In this document: positions 34,629-44,200 of the stretch, piece by piece | How the letters are laid out: the number at the start of each line of letters is the position of its first letter | How positions within the stretch are numbered: the stretch's first letter is position 1 | Made by a program: the position numbers and the translations under genes | The notes under the pieces: model-generated | The model's input: the letters and a program-made list of their open reading frames with translations, nothing else | Databases searched by the model: none | What the model was told of the DNA's origin: nothing | Assembly: GCF_900167565.1 (NCBI RefSeq) | Contig: NZ_FUZV01000002.1 | Coordinates: 1,178,001 to 1,242,000, forward strand | Length of the DNA: 64,000 nt | Origin: Pseudoxanthomonas indica | GTDB taxonomy: Bacteria; Pseudomonadota; Gammaproteobacteria; Xanthomonadales; Xanthomonadaceae | Direction: 5' to 3'

Positions 34629-35272
34629 GGGGTGGCTCCCACGCTGGCGCGACGCAGGCGGAAGTAGCGGCCGGACGAATTGCCCGGTGCGCCTTCCTGC
34701 ACGGCGTCGTCGCTTTCAAACAAGTCCGGGTGATCGGCCAGCAGGCTGCGCATGGCAGCGCGATCGCCTTCGGCCAGATAGACCATGGTGTCGGCTTCGC
34801 GCACCTTGAGCTTGCCGGTCTTGGCTTGATCGACCACGTAGGTCATGTCGGCCAGGGCCAGCTCCAGCACATCGCCGACGATCCGGTACTTCACCAGCAC
34901 CACCGACGTGGCGGGCAGCGTGGACGGCTTGGTCGGCGGCTTGGTGTCGTTGAACAACTCGCGCATCGCGGCCTGGTCCAGCGCCAGGTAACGCTTGCCG
35001 TCCAGGCGGAAACCCAGCGCAGTGAAGCCCGGTCGATCCTGCATGTTCTTGTCGTCGACCAGGGTGACGCGGCACTTCGCGTCCACCTGTGCGTAGTCAT
35101 CGCGACCCAGCGGGTTCTGCGCAGTGTTGTTGGGCAGCGGCACCCAGCGTCCTGCCAGATCCGGATCGCAGCTCAAGTCCGCGGGCGCGCGTTCGAACAT
35201 CAGGCAGCCGGTCAGCAGGGGCAGGGCCAGCAGGCAGGCAAGGCCGCGCAGCACACGCAGGGCAGGGCTCAT
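34625..35272 (-). CDS. Putative lipoprotein of unknown function
   Basis: 215 residues. Lipoprotein signal: basic start, LACLLALPLLTGC with lipid Cys at about residue 23. Mature part: WVPLPNNTAQN, CRVTLVDDKNMQDRPGFTAL, KRYLALDQAAM, DTMVYLAEGDRAAM. No recognised domain. Lies between mvaB and the carboxylase alpha gene with 4-bp overlaps on both sides, so it is co-expressed with the Liu genes although its product is presumably in the envelope. Confidence 0.7.
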   Translation of the reverse strand: MSPALRVLRGLACLLALPLLTGCLMFERAPADLSCDPDLAGRWVPLPNNTAQNPLGRDDYAQVDAKCRVTLVDDKNMQDRPGFTALGFRLDGKRYLALDQAAMRELFNDTKPPTKPSTLPATSVVLVKYRIVGDVLELALADMTYVVDQAKTGKLKVREADTMVYLAEGDRAAMRSLLADHPDLFESDDAVQEGAPGNSSGRYFRLRRASVGATP

Positions 35273-37266
35273 TCCAGGGTCACCAGCACGCTGTCGGCAT
35301 CGACGAAGTCGCCGCTGGCCGCACGCGTTTCCTTGACCACGCCCGCGCGCGGCGCTTTCAGCGCCAGCTCCATCTTCATGGCTTCCATCACCAGCAGTTC
35401 CTGCCCCGCGCTCACCGTGTCACCCACCTTCGCCTTGACCACCACCACGCGGCCGGGCATCGGCGCGCGTACTCGATCATCGCTCCCCGCATCGGCGCTG
35501 GCCGCTCGCCGGTAGGCCGCCACCGGCGCCAGCGACCAGCGTTGCTGGCCATCGTGCAGACAGAGGCGGTCCCCTTGCGGGCGCACTTGATAGCGTCGTG
35601 CTTGTTGATCGATACGCAAACTGAGGACGTCCCCGGTCAGCTTGGCCTGATGCACCTCATGCGTGTGACCGTCAAAGTCGATGCGGTAGTCGCCGGCATG
35701 TCCTTGCGCCTGCAGGCTCAAGGTGTGTTCGCGGAACAGGAACACCAGCGGGCGCCGGCCGGCATGCCCCAGGCGCCAGCCATCGGCCAGGGCCCAGGGG
35801 GAACCGGGATCGCTGTTGGCCTGCGCATCGGCACGCGCCTGTGCTTCCTGCATCAGCAGATGGGCGGCGGCGGCGGCCATCACCACGGCGGCATCGGGCT
35901 CGGTGACGCCGATGAATTCGTCCAGGTGCCGGTCCAGATAGCCGGTATCGATGCGTCCTTCCACCACCGCCGGATGGCGCGCCAGACGCTCCAGGAAGGC
36001 GATGTTCGACTTCGGTCCCACCACGTCGCACTGGCGCAGCGCATCGGCCAGTCGCGCCAGCGCGCGCGGACGGTCTTCGTCCCAGACGATGAGCTTGGCG
36101 ATCATCGGGTCGTAGAAGATGCTGACGGTATCGCCCTGGACCACGCCGGCGTCGATGCGCACATGCGCGTCAGGCGCCGGCAAATCCAGTTGTTCCAGCT
36201 TGCCCGAGCCGGGCAGGAAGCCGGCTTCCGGGTCTTCCGCATACAGGCGCACTTCGATCGCATGGCCGCGCTGGGCAATCTGCGCCTGGCCCAGCGGCAT
36301 CGGCTCGCCCGCGGCCACGCGCAATTGCCATTCCACCAGATCCAGGCCGGTGGTCATCTCGGTGACCGGATGCTCGACCTGCAGGCGGGTGTTGATTTCC
36401 ATGAAGTAGAACGTGCCGTCGGGCGCGACGATGAATTCCACCGTGCCGGCATTGACGTAGTCGATCGCACGCGCGGCCTGCACCGCGGCATCGCCCATTT
36501 GCTGGCGCAGTTCCGGGGTGAGGAAAGGCGAGGGGGCCTCTTCCAGCACCTTCTGATAGCGGCGCTGCGCCGAACACTCGCGCTCGTTGAGGTGCAGGGT
36601 GTTGCCGTGGCGATCGGCGAAGACCTGGATTTCGATATGCCGTGGCGAGCCGATGTAGCGCTCCAACAGCACGCGATCCTTGCCGAAGGCGTTGGCCGCT
36701 TCGCGCTGGCAGCTTTCCAGCTGGGCGGCGAAATCGTCCAGGCGATGGACGATGCGCATGCCCTTGCCGCCGCCGCCGTGCGCGGCCTTGATCATCAGCG
36801 GGAAGCCAATCCGCGCGGCCTCGCGGCTGAGCGTGTTGAGCGACTGGTCCTGGCCGGTGTAGCCGGGCACCACCGGCACGCCGGCCGCATGCATCAGCTC
36901 CTTGGCGCCGGCCTTGCTGCCCATCTTGCGCATCGACGCCGCGCCGGGGCCGATGAAGGCCAGGCCGGCTGCTTCCACGGCGTCGGCAAAGTCGGCGTTC
37001 TCCGACAAAAAGCCGTAGCCGGGATGGATCGCCTGGGCGCCGCTGCGGATGGCCACCTCCAGGATGGCGTCACCGCGCAGATAGCTGTCGGCCGGACGCG
37101 GCCCACCGATGGGCCAGGCTTCGTCGGCCTGGCGCACATGCTGGGCGCCGGCATCGGCTTCGGAATACACCGCCACGGTGCGGATACCCAGGCGGCGGCA
37201 GCTGCGGATGATGCGGCAGGCGATTTCGCCACGGTTGGCGATCAGGATTTTTTCGAACATCGCCAT
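35269..37266 (-). CDS. liuD: Methylcrotonyl-CoA carboxylase alpha (biotin-carboxylase/biotin) subunit
   Basis: 665 residues. Biotin carboxylase N-domain ([20 protein letters not shown]), ATP-grasp with AAHGGGGKGMRIV and VEFIVAPDGTFYFMEINTRL, a middle domain, and a biotinyl domain with MEAMKME; the biotinylated Lys is at about residue 631. With the beta subunit at 45.7 kb it converts 3-methylcrotonyl-CoA to 3-methylglutaconyl-CoA in leucine degradation. The beta subunit is separated from it by about 8 kb of unrelated genes. Start ATG 37266; a second ATG is two codons later. Confidence 0.93.
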   Translation of the reverse strand: MAMFEKILIANRGEIACRIIRSCRRLGIRTVAVYSEADAGAQHVRQADEAWPIGGPRPADSYLRGDAILEVAIRSGAQAIHPGYGFLSENADFADAVEAAGLAFIGPGAASMRKMGSKAGAKELMHAAGVPVVPGYTGQDQSLNTLSREAARIGFPLMIKAAHGGGGKGMRIVHRLDDFAAQLESCQREAANAFGKDRVLLERYIGSPRHIEIQVFADRHGNTLHLNERECSAQRRYQKVLEEAPSPFLTPELRQQMGDAAVQAARAIDYVNAGTVEFIVAPDGTFYFMEINTRLQVEHPVTEMTTGLDLVEWQLRVAAGEPMPLGQAQIAQRGHAIEVRLYAEDPEAGFLPGSGKLEQLDLPAPDAHVRIDAGVVQGDTVSIFYDPMIAKLIVWDEDRPRALARLADALRQCDVVGPKSNIAFLERLARHPAVVEGRIDTGYLDRHLDEFIGVTEPDAAVVMAAAAAHLLMQEAQARADAQANSDPGSPWALADGWRLGHAGRRPLVFLFREHTLSLQAQGHAGDYRIDFDGHTHEVHQAKLTGDVLSLRIDQQARRYQVRPQGDRLCLHDGQQRWSLAPVAAYRRAASADAGSDDRVRAPMPGRVVVVKAKVGDTVSAGQELLVMEAMKMELALKAPRAGVVKETRAASGDFVDADSVLVTLE

Positions 37267-37342
37267 TAGGAGGAACTCGCTGGGTTGGCCATCAGGTTGG
37301 GGAAATGCATGCAGGTGGAGGTGGGTCGTGTCGGTATCGGAA

Positions 37343-38146
37343 TCACGGCTTGGGTATCCAGCTCGGCGCGCGCTTGTCGAGGAAGGCGCTCAAGCCTTCC
37401 TGGCCTTCCTCGGAGACGCGCAGGCGTGCGATCAACGCTGCGTTGTCGGCATCCAGGACGTCGCGATCCAGGCCACCTGCCACCCGTGCGACCAGTCGCT
37501 TGGCCGCTGCCGCTGCATGAGGGCCTGCCTTCAGCAGCAGGTCGATCTGGCGCGTCACCGCGGCATCGAGGTGATCGACCGGCACCACCTGATGCAGCAG
37601 GCCCATGGCGTGCGCGGTGGCGGCGTCGAAGATCTCCGCACTGGCAAACCAGCGCCGTGCCTGGCGGGCACCGAGGGCGGCGATGACATACGGGGATATG
37701 ACCGCAGGCAGCAGGCCCAGCTTGCTCTCGGTCAGGCCGAACTTGGCTTCGGGTACGCCAATGGCGATATCGCAGCAGGCGACCAGGCCCACGCCGCCGC
37801 CAAAAGCAGCCCCTTGGACCCGCGCGATGGTCGGCTTGGGCAACTCGTCCAGGCTGCGCATCAGCCGGGCCAGGGCAAGGGCGTCGTCGCGGTTCTCGGC
37901 CTCGCTGGCGGCGGCCATGCCGCGCATCCAGTTCAAGTCCGCCCCGGCCGAAAACGACGCGCCGGCGCCTTCCAGCACCACCACCCGCACGCTGGCGTTG
38001 TGCCCGGCCTCCTCGATGGCCGCGGTGAGCGCGGCGATCAGGCCGGCGTCAAAGGCGTTGTGCAGCTCCGGGCGGTTGAGCCGCAAGCGCAGCACGCCGG
38101 CATTCTGTTCGCGGACAAGGGGCTGGTTCGCTGGCGATTCCGCCAT
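37343..38146 (-). CDS. liuC: Enoyl-CoA hydratase (methylglutaconyl-CoA hydratase-like)
   Basis: 267 residues, crotonase fold. RLNRPELHNAFD, SFSAGADLNWM, VQGAAFGGGVGLVACCDIAI (oxyanion-hole glycines) and TESKLGLLPAVISPYV follow the family. Context (76 bp upstream of the carboxylase alpha, followed by HMG-CoA lyase) indicates 3-methylglutaconyl-CoA hydration, the step between the carboxylase and lyase. Substrate is thus inferred. Divergent from feoA. Confidence 0.88.
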   Translation of the reverse strand: MAESPANQPLVREQNAGVLRLRLNRPELHNAFDAGLIAALTAAIEEAGHNASVRVVVLEGAGASFSAGADLNWMRGMAAASEAENRDDALALARLMRSLDELPKPTIARVQGAAFGGGVGLVACCDIAIGVPEAKFGLTESKLGLLPAVISPYVIAALGARQARRWFASAEIFDAATAHAMGLLHQVVPVDHLDAAVTRQIDLLLKAGPHAAAAAKRLVARVAGGLDRDVLDADNAALIARLRVSEEGQEGLSAFLDKRAPSWIPKP

Positions 38147-38228
38147 CGGGCGTTTCCTCCAAAAAGGGTCCCGCGATGATAGCCGTTCAACCGGTACGGC
38201 CCTTCGTGCAGTGCGGCGATGCTACAAT

Positions 38229-38250
38229 CGAGAACAGTTCGCATTTGAGA
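38229..38250. promoter_or_regulatory. Possible Fur box before feoA
   Basis: CGAGAACAGTTCGCATTTGA resembles a diverged Fur palindrome (GAGAAnnnTTCnCATTT), ending 11 bp before feoA. Fits iron control of feoAB, but several positions deviate. Confidence 0.4.
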
Positions 38251-38261
38251 GTTGCCGCGTG

Positions 38262-38507
38262 ATGCTCACCGAATTGCCCGCCCGGGCCTTGGCCATCGTC
38301 GAAACCGTCGAAGACCATGCTCCCAATGACAATATCGCCCGTCGCCTGCGCGAGCTGGGCTTCGTCGATGGCGAGCAGGTGCAGATCGTGGCGAAGGGGC
38401 CGTTCGGCGCCGAGCCGTTGCTGGTGCAGGTGGGCTTTACCCGGTTCGCCCTGCGCCGCAGCGAGGCCGCACGCATCCGCGTACGCCGGCTGGAGAAGAG
38501 CGCATGA
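38262..38507 (+). CDS. feoA: Ferrous iron transport protein A
   Basis: 81 residues, SH3-like fold that interacts with FeoB. LPARALAIVETVEDHAPN, IARRLRELGFVDGEQVQIVA and FGAEPLLVQVGFTRFALRR match FeoA. Start ATG 38262 (a GTG lies one codon upstream). It begins immediately downstream of a possible Fur box. Overlaps feoB by 4 bp. Confidence 0.9.
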   Translation: MLTELPARALAIVETVEDHAPNDNIARRLRELGFVDGEQVQIVAKGPFGAEPLLVQVGFTRFALRRSEAARIRVRRLEKSA

Positions 38508-40354
38508 GCGCCCAGTCCCTGCGCCTGGCCCTGGTCGGCAACCCCAATTGCGGCAAGACCGCCTTGTTCAACCAGCTCACCGGTAGCCGGCAGAAGGTGG
38601 CCAACTACGCCGGCGTAACCGTCGAGCGCAAGGAAGGCCGACTGACCGCACCGTCCGGCCGCAGCTATGCGGTGCTGGATTTGCCCGGTGCCTACAGTCT
38701 GCAGGCCGCGAGCCTGGACGAAGCCATCACCCGTGATTTCTGCCGCGGCTTCCTGCCGGGCGAGAAGGCCCCGGACGTGCTGGTCTGCGTGGTCGATGCC
38801 ACCAATCTGCGCCTGCATCTTCGCTTCGCCCTGGAAGTGCGCGAACTCGGCAAGCCGATGATCCTGGCGGTCAACATGATGGATGCCGCGCAGCGTCGCG
38901 GCATCGAGATCGACCTGGACGCACTGGCGCGCGAACTGGGTGTGCCGGTGGTGCAGACCGTGGCGGTCAAGCACAACGGCGCGCAGTCGCTGGTGGCGCA
39001 GATCGAACGCACGGCCGAGGCGCCGCATGCACCGCAGGTGCAGTTGGGCGAGGGCGCCGACCTGCATGCCGAAACCCGTCGCCTGCTCTCGCTGGCGGTG
39101 AGCATGCCGCGCCGCACCGCGCATATCGATGACGCGTTGGATCGCTGGCTGCTGCATCCGGTCATCGGCCTGATGACCTTGGCCGTGGTGATGTTCCTGA
39201 TTTTCCAGGCGGTCTATGCCTGGGCCACGCCATTGATGGACCTGATCGAAGCCGGCGCCGGCGCCCTCGGCGAATGGGTCGGCGGCACCTTGCCGGAAGG
39301 TCCGCTCAACAGCCTGCTGGTGGACGGCATCATCGCCGGCGTCGGCGGGGTGATTGTGTTTCTGCCACAGATCCTGATCCTGTTCGCCTTCATCCTGGCG
39401 CTGGAAGAATCCGGCTACCTGCCACGCGCCGCCTTCCTGCTGGATCGCATGATGGCGTCGGCGGGTTTGTCGGGTCGTTCGTTCATCCCGCTGCTGTCCA
39501 GTTTCGCCTGCGCCATTCCCGGCATCATGGCGACGCGTTCGATCCAGGATCCGCGGGATCGCCTGGCCACCATCCTGGTGGCGCCGCTGATGACGTGCTC
39601 GGCGCGCCTGCCGGTCTATGCGTTGTTGATCGGCGCTTTCATTCCGCAGAAGAACATTGGCATTTTCAACCAGCAGGGCCTGGTGTTGTTCGGCTTGTAT
39701 GCGGCCGGCATCCTCAGTGCGTTGATGGTGTCCTGGGTGATGAAGAAGTGGCGCCGCGACAAGAGCGAGCATCCGTTGCTGCTCGAGCTGCCGTCGTACC
39801 GCATCCCGCATCCACGCGATCTGTTGATTGGCTTGTGGGAACGCGGCGCAATCTTCCTAAAGCGCGTGGGTGGCATCATCCTGGCGCTGACCGTGCTGCT
39901 GTGGGTGCTGCTGACGTTCCCGGCGCCGCCGGCGGACGCGGTGGGCCCGGCGATTGACTACAGCTTTGCCGGTCGCATTGGGCATGCCATGGCGGCGTTA
40001 TTCGCCCCGCTGGGTTTCAACTGGCAGATCTGCATTGCATTGATTCCCGGCATGGCGGCGCGCGAAGTCGCGGTGGCCTCGCTGGCGACGGTATACGCCT
40101 TGTCCGCGGCCGACGACGATGCCGCCGCGCAGGCACTGGCGCCGCTGATCAGCGATGGCTGGTCGCTGGCCACCGCCTTGTCGCTGCTGGTCTGGTACAT
40201 CTACGCACCGATGTGCCTGTCGACCCTGGCGACGATCAAGCGCGAAACCAATTCGTGGAAGCAGATGGGTTTCGCCACCTTCTATCTGTTCGCGCTGGCT
40301 TATCTGGCCTCGCTGGTCACCTACCAGGTGGCCAAGGCGCTGGGCGCGGGCTGA
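38504..40354 (+). CDS. feoB: Ferrous iron transporter B
   Basis: 616 residues. N-terminal G domain with GNPNCGKTALFN (G1), DLPGAYS (G3) and NMMDAAQ (G4), then a GDI-like helical segment and a membrane domain with about ten helices containing the two Gate motifs SFACAIPGIMATRSI and the conserved MAAREVAVASL. Imports Fe2+ across the inner membrane. A shorter relative of the E. coli protein (773). Followed after 2 bp by a small Cys-tailed membrane protein. Confidence 0.95.
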   Translation: MSAQSLRLALVGNPNCGKTALFNQLTGSRQKVANYAGVTVERKEGRLTAPSGRSYAVLDLPGAYSLQAASLDEAITRDFCRGFLPGEKAPDVLVCVVDATNLRLHLRFALEVRELGKPMILAVNMMDAAQRRGIEIDLDALARELGVPVVQTVAVKHNGAQSLVAQIERTAEAPHAPQVQLGEGADLHAETRRLLSLAVSMPRRTAHIDDALDRWLLHPVIGLMTLAVVMFLIFQAVYAWATPLMDLIEAGAGALGEWVGGTLPEGPLNSLLVDGIIAGVGGVIVFLPQILILFAFILALEESGYLPRAAFLLDRMMASAGLSGRSFIPLLSSFACAIPGIMATRSIQDPRDRLATILVAPLMTCSARLPVYALLIGAFIPQKNIGIFNQQGLVLFGLYAAGILSALMVSWVMKKWRRDKSEHPLLLELPSYRIPHPRDLLIGLWERGAIFLKRVGGIILALTVLLWVLLTFPAPPADAVGPAIDYSFAGRIGHAMAALFAPLGFNWQICIALIPGMAAREVAVASLATVYALSAADDDAAAQALAPLISDGWSLATALSLLVWYIYAPMCLSTLATIKRETNSWKQMGFATFYLFALAYLASLVTYQVAKALGAG

Positions 40355-40356
40355 GC

Positions 40357-40608
40357 ATGGACGCCTCGCTCGCCCTGCAGTACGCCGTCATCGCGCTCGC
40401 GGTGGTGGTCAGCGCGTGGGTGGTGGCGAAGAAGCAGTTCCCCGGCACCGTGCGCAAGTTGCGGGTGGCGCTGGCTTTGCCACTGCTGCGCGAGGGTAAG
40501 CCGGACTGGCAGCGCAAGCTGGGCCAGTGGATCGCGCCGCAACCGCGCGGCGGTGGCAACGATGGCTGTGGCAGCTGTGACGGCTGCGGACCCAGCTCAA
40601 AACCCTGA
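40357..40608 (+). CDS. Small FeoB-associated Cys-tailed membrane protein
   Basis: 83 residues. One membrane segment (about 7-27, LQYAVIALAVVVSAWVVAK), a basic amphipathic middle and a glycine-rich cysteine tail GCGSCDGCG. Small proteins with this layout (DUF6587-like or FeoB-associated Cys-rich families) are encoded after feoB in Xanthomonadaceae; the cysteines may bind iron. ATG 40357 follows the feoB stop by two bases, so it replaces feoC in this operon. Convergent with the J-like gene. Confidence 0.75.
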   Translation: MDASLALQYAVIALAVVVSAWVVAKKQFPGTVRKLRVALALPLLREGKPDWQRKLGQWIAPQPRGGGNDGCGSCDGCGPSSKP

Positions 40609-40621
40609 AGCGCCGACCGGA

Positions 40622-42040
40622 TCAGCGCGATGTGCCCAGGAACCGGTACGCCAGCCAGCTGATGAAGAATGCGTACGAGGCGATGGTGGTCCAGCGATTG
40701 CCCGCCGCGTTGCGCAAGGGCACGCCGTGCTGGTGAGCGTAGTAGGCATCGAACAGGATCAACCCGATCGGCACGCAGGCCATCGCCCAGATCCATTGCG
40801 ACAGGTGGCTGACCAGCTGCGGCACCATGCTCCACATCCACAATCCACCGAGCATGAAGCGCAAGGCGTCGAACGCTCGCCGCCAATGCGCCAGTGCGCC
40901 GACGCTGGCCAGAACCGCCGCCAGCAAGGTGGCGGACGTGCCCGCATCGATCAGCAGTGCCAGCAGGGCCAGCCAGAGTGGCAGGAAGGTGGACAGATGC
41001 GCGCTCCAGCCGCGCGACGGGCTTTGCTCCGTGCGCAGCCACGCCAGCAGCCAGGCGGCCAGCTCGACTACCAGCGTCCCACCAGCCGTCAGCGCACCCA
41101 CCTGTAACGGGTCAAAGGGCTTGGTCGCCGCCCACGGAATCACCACCGCGGCGATCACGCCCAGCAGCAGCGGACGCAGCAGCATGGGCAGCCAACGCCA
41201 GCGGCCGGCGTAGCGCGGATCGGCCAACTGCGCGAAGAACTCGAACTGCCGCGGCTGCAACCGCACCGACAATTGTCCCTCCGCCTCGATCAGCCGATGG
41301 CCCAGCGCCGCAATGCGTACGGCCATGCCGGGCACCAGCGAGGTCAGCACCGCCTGCGGCAGGGAGAACCGGCGCTTGAGCTGGCGGACCACGCGCGGAT
41401 GCGCTTCACCGAACTCGTCGGTCCTGTCATTGATCACCGCCCAGCGCACGCGCATCTTTTCGCGCAGATGAGTTTCATCGATATCGAAAAACTGGCTGAA
41501 GGCGGCCAGCCGATCATTGCGCAGCACCTGGTCACCGCTGTCCCAATGCGCAAACAGAGCGGCGCCGACATCCTGCTTCAGGCTCATTCGATACAGCGCC
41601 GGGTGTTGCTGCAACCAGCGGCTCACTTCGGCAGGCGTCTGGGTGGCGGCGCGCTGATCGGCCTCATCGCAGAATGCGTCGAAGTCGAACGCCTGTGTGG
41701 ACGGCACGTCGTCGGCGTGGATGAGCAGGTTGTCCAACGCTTGCTTGACCTGCGTGGCGACCGTTGGCTCCGCCACTTCCCGCATTGGTGAGGTTGTGCC
41801 GGGCGACAACCCGATGGCGGGCGATTGCTCTGCATCGGCATGAGAATCGGCAGACGGTGCAGCTACATGCACGTTCTGCCAGCGCGCGTATTCCAACGCC
41901 GACTGATAGGCCTCGTGCAGTTGCTGGAAGCCGACCGGATCGGTGTCGGGTCGGGTGACCTTCAACAGGCGCGCGTAGGCACGCTTGATGGTCGTTTGAT
42001 CGGCATCTTCCTCCAGGCCCAGCAACTCAAACGGATCCAT
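40622..42040 (-). CDS. J-domain-like membrane protein, HscC partner
   Basis: 472 residues from ATG 42040. The N-terminal J-like domain (about 1-50: DPFELLGLEEDADQTTIKRA, then YARLLKVTRPDTDPVGFQ) lacks the canonical HPD tripeptide; RPD stands in its place. The middle is acidic and helical; the C-terminal 250 residues carry about five or six hydrophobic segments. E. coli has comparable DjlB/DjlC proteins working with HscC. It follows hscC by 39 bp. ATP-hydrolysis stimulation cannot be assumed because the His of HPD is missing. Confidence 0.75.
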   Translation of the reverse strand: MDPFELLGLEEDADQTTIKRAYARLLKVTRPDTDPVGFQQLHEAYQSALEYARWQNVHVAAPSADSHADAEQSPAIGLSPGTTSPMREVAEPTVATQVKQALDNLLIHADDVPSTQAFDFDAFCDEADQRAATQTPAEVSRWLQQHPALYRMSLKQDVGAALFAHWDSGDQVLRNDRLAAFSQFFDIDETHLREKMRVRWAVINDRTDEFGEAHPRVVRQLKRRFSLPQAVLTSLVPGMAVRIAALGHRLIEAEGQLSVRLQPRQFEFFAQLADPRYAGRWRWLPMLLRPLLLGVIAAVVIPWAATKPFDPLQVGALTAGGTLVVELAAWLLAWLRTEQSPSRGWSAHLSTFLPLWLALLALLIDAGTSATLLAAVLASVGALAHWRRAFDALRFMLGGLWMWSMVPQLVSHLSQWIWAMACVPIGLILFDAYYAHQHGVPLRNAAGNRWTTIASYAFFISWLAYRFLGTSR

Positions 42041-42079
42041 GTACCTTCCCTCCGACGGCATGGGTCACGGACGGCCGGA

Positions 42080-43774
42080 TCACGCGCGGGACTCGATTTG
42101 CTCGAGCATCGCGGCAAAATGGCCGCGTTGCTCGCGGATCAGCTGCGGATCCTGGGTTTCCAAGGCGCCCCGGAAGTGCGTCAGCGCTTCCTGCAGATCC
42201 GCGCGCGCCCACAGCAGTTCCTCGTACAGGCGTTCGGCGCGGGCGACCAGGCTCAGGTTTTCCTGTTGATCGCGCGGGTGGACCTTCAGCGCGGTCAGCC
42301 TGGCCAGGCGCTCACGGATATCGTTGGCGCTGAGCAGGCCCGGGTTCTGCTCGAGGATCACTTCCTGGGTCAGACCGCTGGCGACCACCGTGGCCTCCAC
42401 TTGCAGCAGGCCGTTGATGTCATAAGTGAAGCGGATATCGACCGGATTCTCCGCCGCCGGCCTGGGCGGCACGGCCACGCTGATGCTGCCCAGGCGCACG
42501 TTGTTGATCACCCGCGGGCTTTCGCCCTGGAAGATCTCGAATTCCACCTGGCGTTGGAAATCCTGCATCGGCTGGTACCGTTCCACCCGACTGACCGGCA
42601 CCGTGCTGTTGCGGTGGATGATGGGCGAGAACACGCCTTGCAGCACGTGCCCGTTGGCGCCTTGCTGGACGGTGCCGACCCCCAACGTATGCGGGCAGAC
42701 ATCGGTCAGGATGATTTCTTCCAGCGCCTCGTTGCGCGCCTTCATGCCGGCGGCCACGGCCGCCCCCACCGCGATGGCTTCGTCGGGGTTGATATGGCGC
42801 AGGGGCAGGCGACCGAACATGCGCGAAACCAGGCGCGCGGCCAGCGGCATGCGCGAGGCGCCGCCCACCAGCACGATTTCGTCCAACTGTTCCGCCGTCA
42901 GGCGGGCGTCGCGCATCGCCCGTTCCAGGGGCGTGCGCAAACGCTGCACCAGCGGTTCGCAGATCTGCGCGAAGCGGGCTTCGTCCATGCGCCACTGGCG
43001 CGGTTCGCCGGCCAGCGTCACGTCCACGCTGACCTCGCCGGCGCCCGACTGGGAAAGCTGGCGCTTGGCCCGCTCCAGGCGCCGGCGCAGTTGCGCCCGC
43101 TCACCCGCAGGCAACGCTTCGGCTTTCAGTGCCCATGCCTGCAGGCAATGGGTTTCCACCGCATCCAGGAACTCCTCGCCGCCCAGGAAGTTGTCGCCGG
43201 CACTGGCATGCACTTCCATGACGCCGTCGAACATTTCCAGGATCGACACGTCGAAGGTGCCACCGCCCAGGTCGAACACCAGGAAGCGCCCGCCGCCGTC
43301 GCGCTGCTGCAATCCATAGGACATGGCGGCGGCGGTGGGCTCGTTGATCAGGCGCTCGACACGGATGCCGGCCAGTTCGCCGGCCGCGCGCGTGGCCTTG
43401 CGTTGCGCATCGCCGAAGTAGGCCGGCACGCTGATCACGGCTTCGCTGACTTTGTCGCCAAGATGCGCCTCGGCATCGGCGATCAAGGCGCGCAGCACCA
43501 GGGCCGACAACTCTTCGGGGCGGAAGCGGTGCTCGCCCAGCGGGGTGCTCCGGTTCGTTCCCATCCACCGCTTGAAGCTGCCCACGCTCCTGTGCGGTTG
43601 GGTGATCAAGCGCTCCTGGGCGGGGCGACCGACGAGCACCGTGCCATGTTCGTCCACGCTGATCACCGACGGCGTGAGCAGCTCGCCCAGCGCGTTGGGA
43701 ATCAACTGCGGACCGCTTTCCCCGTACACGGCCACCAGCGAGTGCGTGGTGCCCAGATCGATGCCGACAATCAT
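42080..43774 (-). CDS. hscC: Hsp70-family chaperone HscC
   Basis: 564 residues, short Hsp70 (about 70 residues less than DnaK). GIDLGTTHSLVAVY, ISVPAYFGDAQRKATRAAGE, LVFDLGGGTFDVSILEM, VLVGGASRMP and an ALEEIILTDVCPHTLGVGT junction are all HscC-like. The substrate-binding domain is followed by a truncated lid. In E. coli HscC works with its own J proteins; here the J-like gene is directly downstream, a bactofilin and zinc-ribbon upstream. ATG 43774. Confidence 0.9.
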   Translation of the reverse strand: MIVGIDLGTTHSLVAVYGESGPQLIPNALGELLTPSVISVDEHGTVLVGRPAQERLITQPHRSVGSFKRWMGTNRSTPLGEHRFRPEELSALVLRALIADAEAHLGDKVSEAVISVPAYFGDAQRKATRAAGELAGIRVERLINEPTAAAMSYGLQQRDGGGRFLVFDLGGGTFDVSILEMFDGVMEVHASAGDNFLGGEEFLDAVETHCLQAWALKAEALPAGERAQLRRRLERAKRQLSQSGAGEVSVDVTLAGEPRQWRMDEARFAQICEPLVQRLRTPLERAMRDARLTAEQLDEIVLVGGASRMPLAARLVSRMFGRLPLRHINPDEAIAVGAAVAAGMKARNEALEEIILTDVCPHTLGVGTVQQGANGHVLQGVFSPIIHRNSTVPVSRVERYQPMQDFQRQVEFEIFQGESPRVINNVRLGSISVAVPPRPAAENPVDIRFTYDINGLLQVEATVVASGLTQEVILEQNPGLLSANDIRERLARLTALKVHPRDQQENLSLVARAERLYEELLWARADLQEALTHFRGALETQDPQLIREQRGHFAAMLEQIESRA

Positions 43775-43825
43775 CCAGCCTCCTGCTGGTCCCCTGTCGG
43801 CACGATTCTAAGTGGAGCGCGCGCC

Positions 43826-44200
43826 TCAGTGGCGGGTACGGCCAGCCGATCCCTTGCCGCGCGCAGGAGCCAATTCCACCGCCAGCACGAAGCTGCGCTC
43901 CTCGCCGGGTTGCATGGCGCCCACGCCCACCACCTGGCGGCTGACTTCCTCACCGCGGTCGTTGCGCACGCTCAGCACCACCGAATATTCCCAGGGCCCG
44001 CTGTCGGCCGGGTGGCGCACGGTGCCTTCCACCTTCAAGGGGATTTGCGTCTGGGCGGCGCGGGCCGCCACCACCGCCGCTTCGTCGAAGCGCAAGTGGT
44101 GACGACACGCCGGACAGACATTGGCGCTTTCCAGAATCGTCGCCTTGCAGTGCGGGCAGGTCCGGGTGGAACCGGCCATGCCCGGACGCGGATTGCTCAT
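43826..44200 (-). CDS. Zinc-ribbon protein
   Basis: 124 residues. A Cys4 zinc ribbon near the N-terminus (TCPHCKATILESANVCPACR) followed by a beta-rich domain with VEGTVRHPADSGPWEYSVVL, RNDRGEEVSRQVVGVGAMQP and FVLAVELAPARG. The start is the ATG overlapping the bactofilin stop by 4 bp. Function unknown; position suggests that it works with bactofilin or HscC. Confidence 0.75.
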   Translation of the reverse strand: MSNPRPGMAGSTRTCPHCKATILESANVCPACRHHLRFDEAAVVAARAAQTQIPLKVEGTVRHPADSGPWEYSVVLSVRNDRGEEVSRQVVGVGAMQPGEERSFVLAVELAPARGKGSAGRTRH

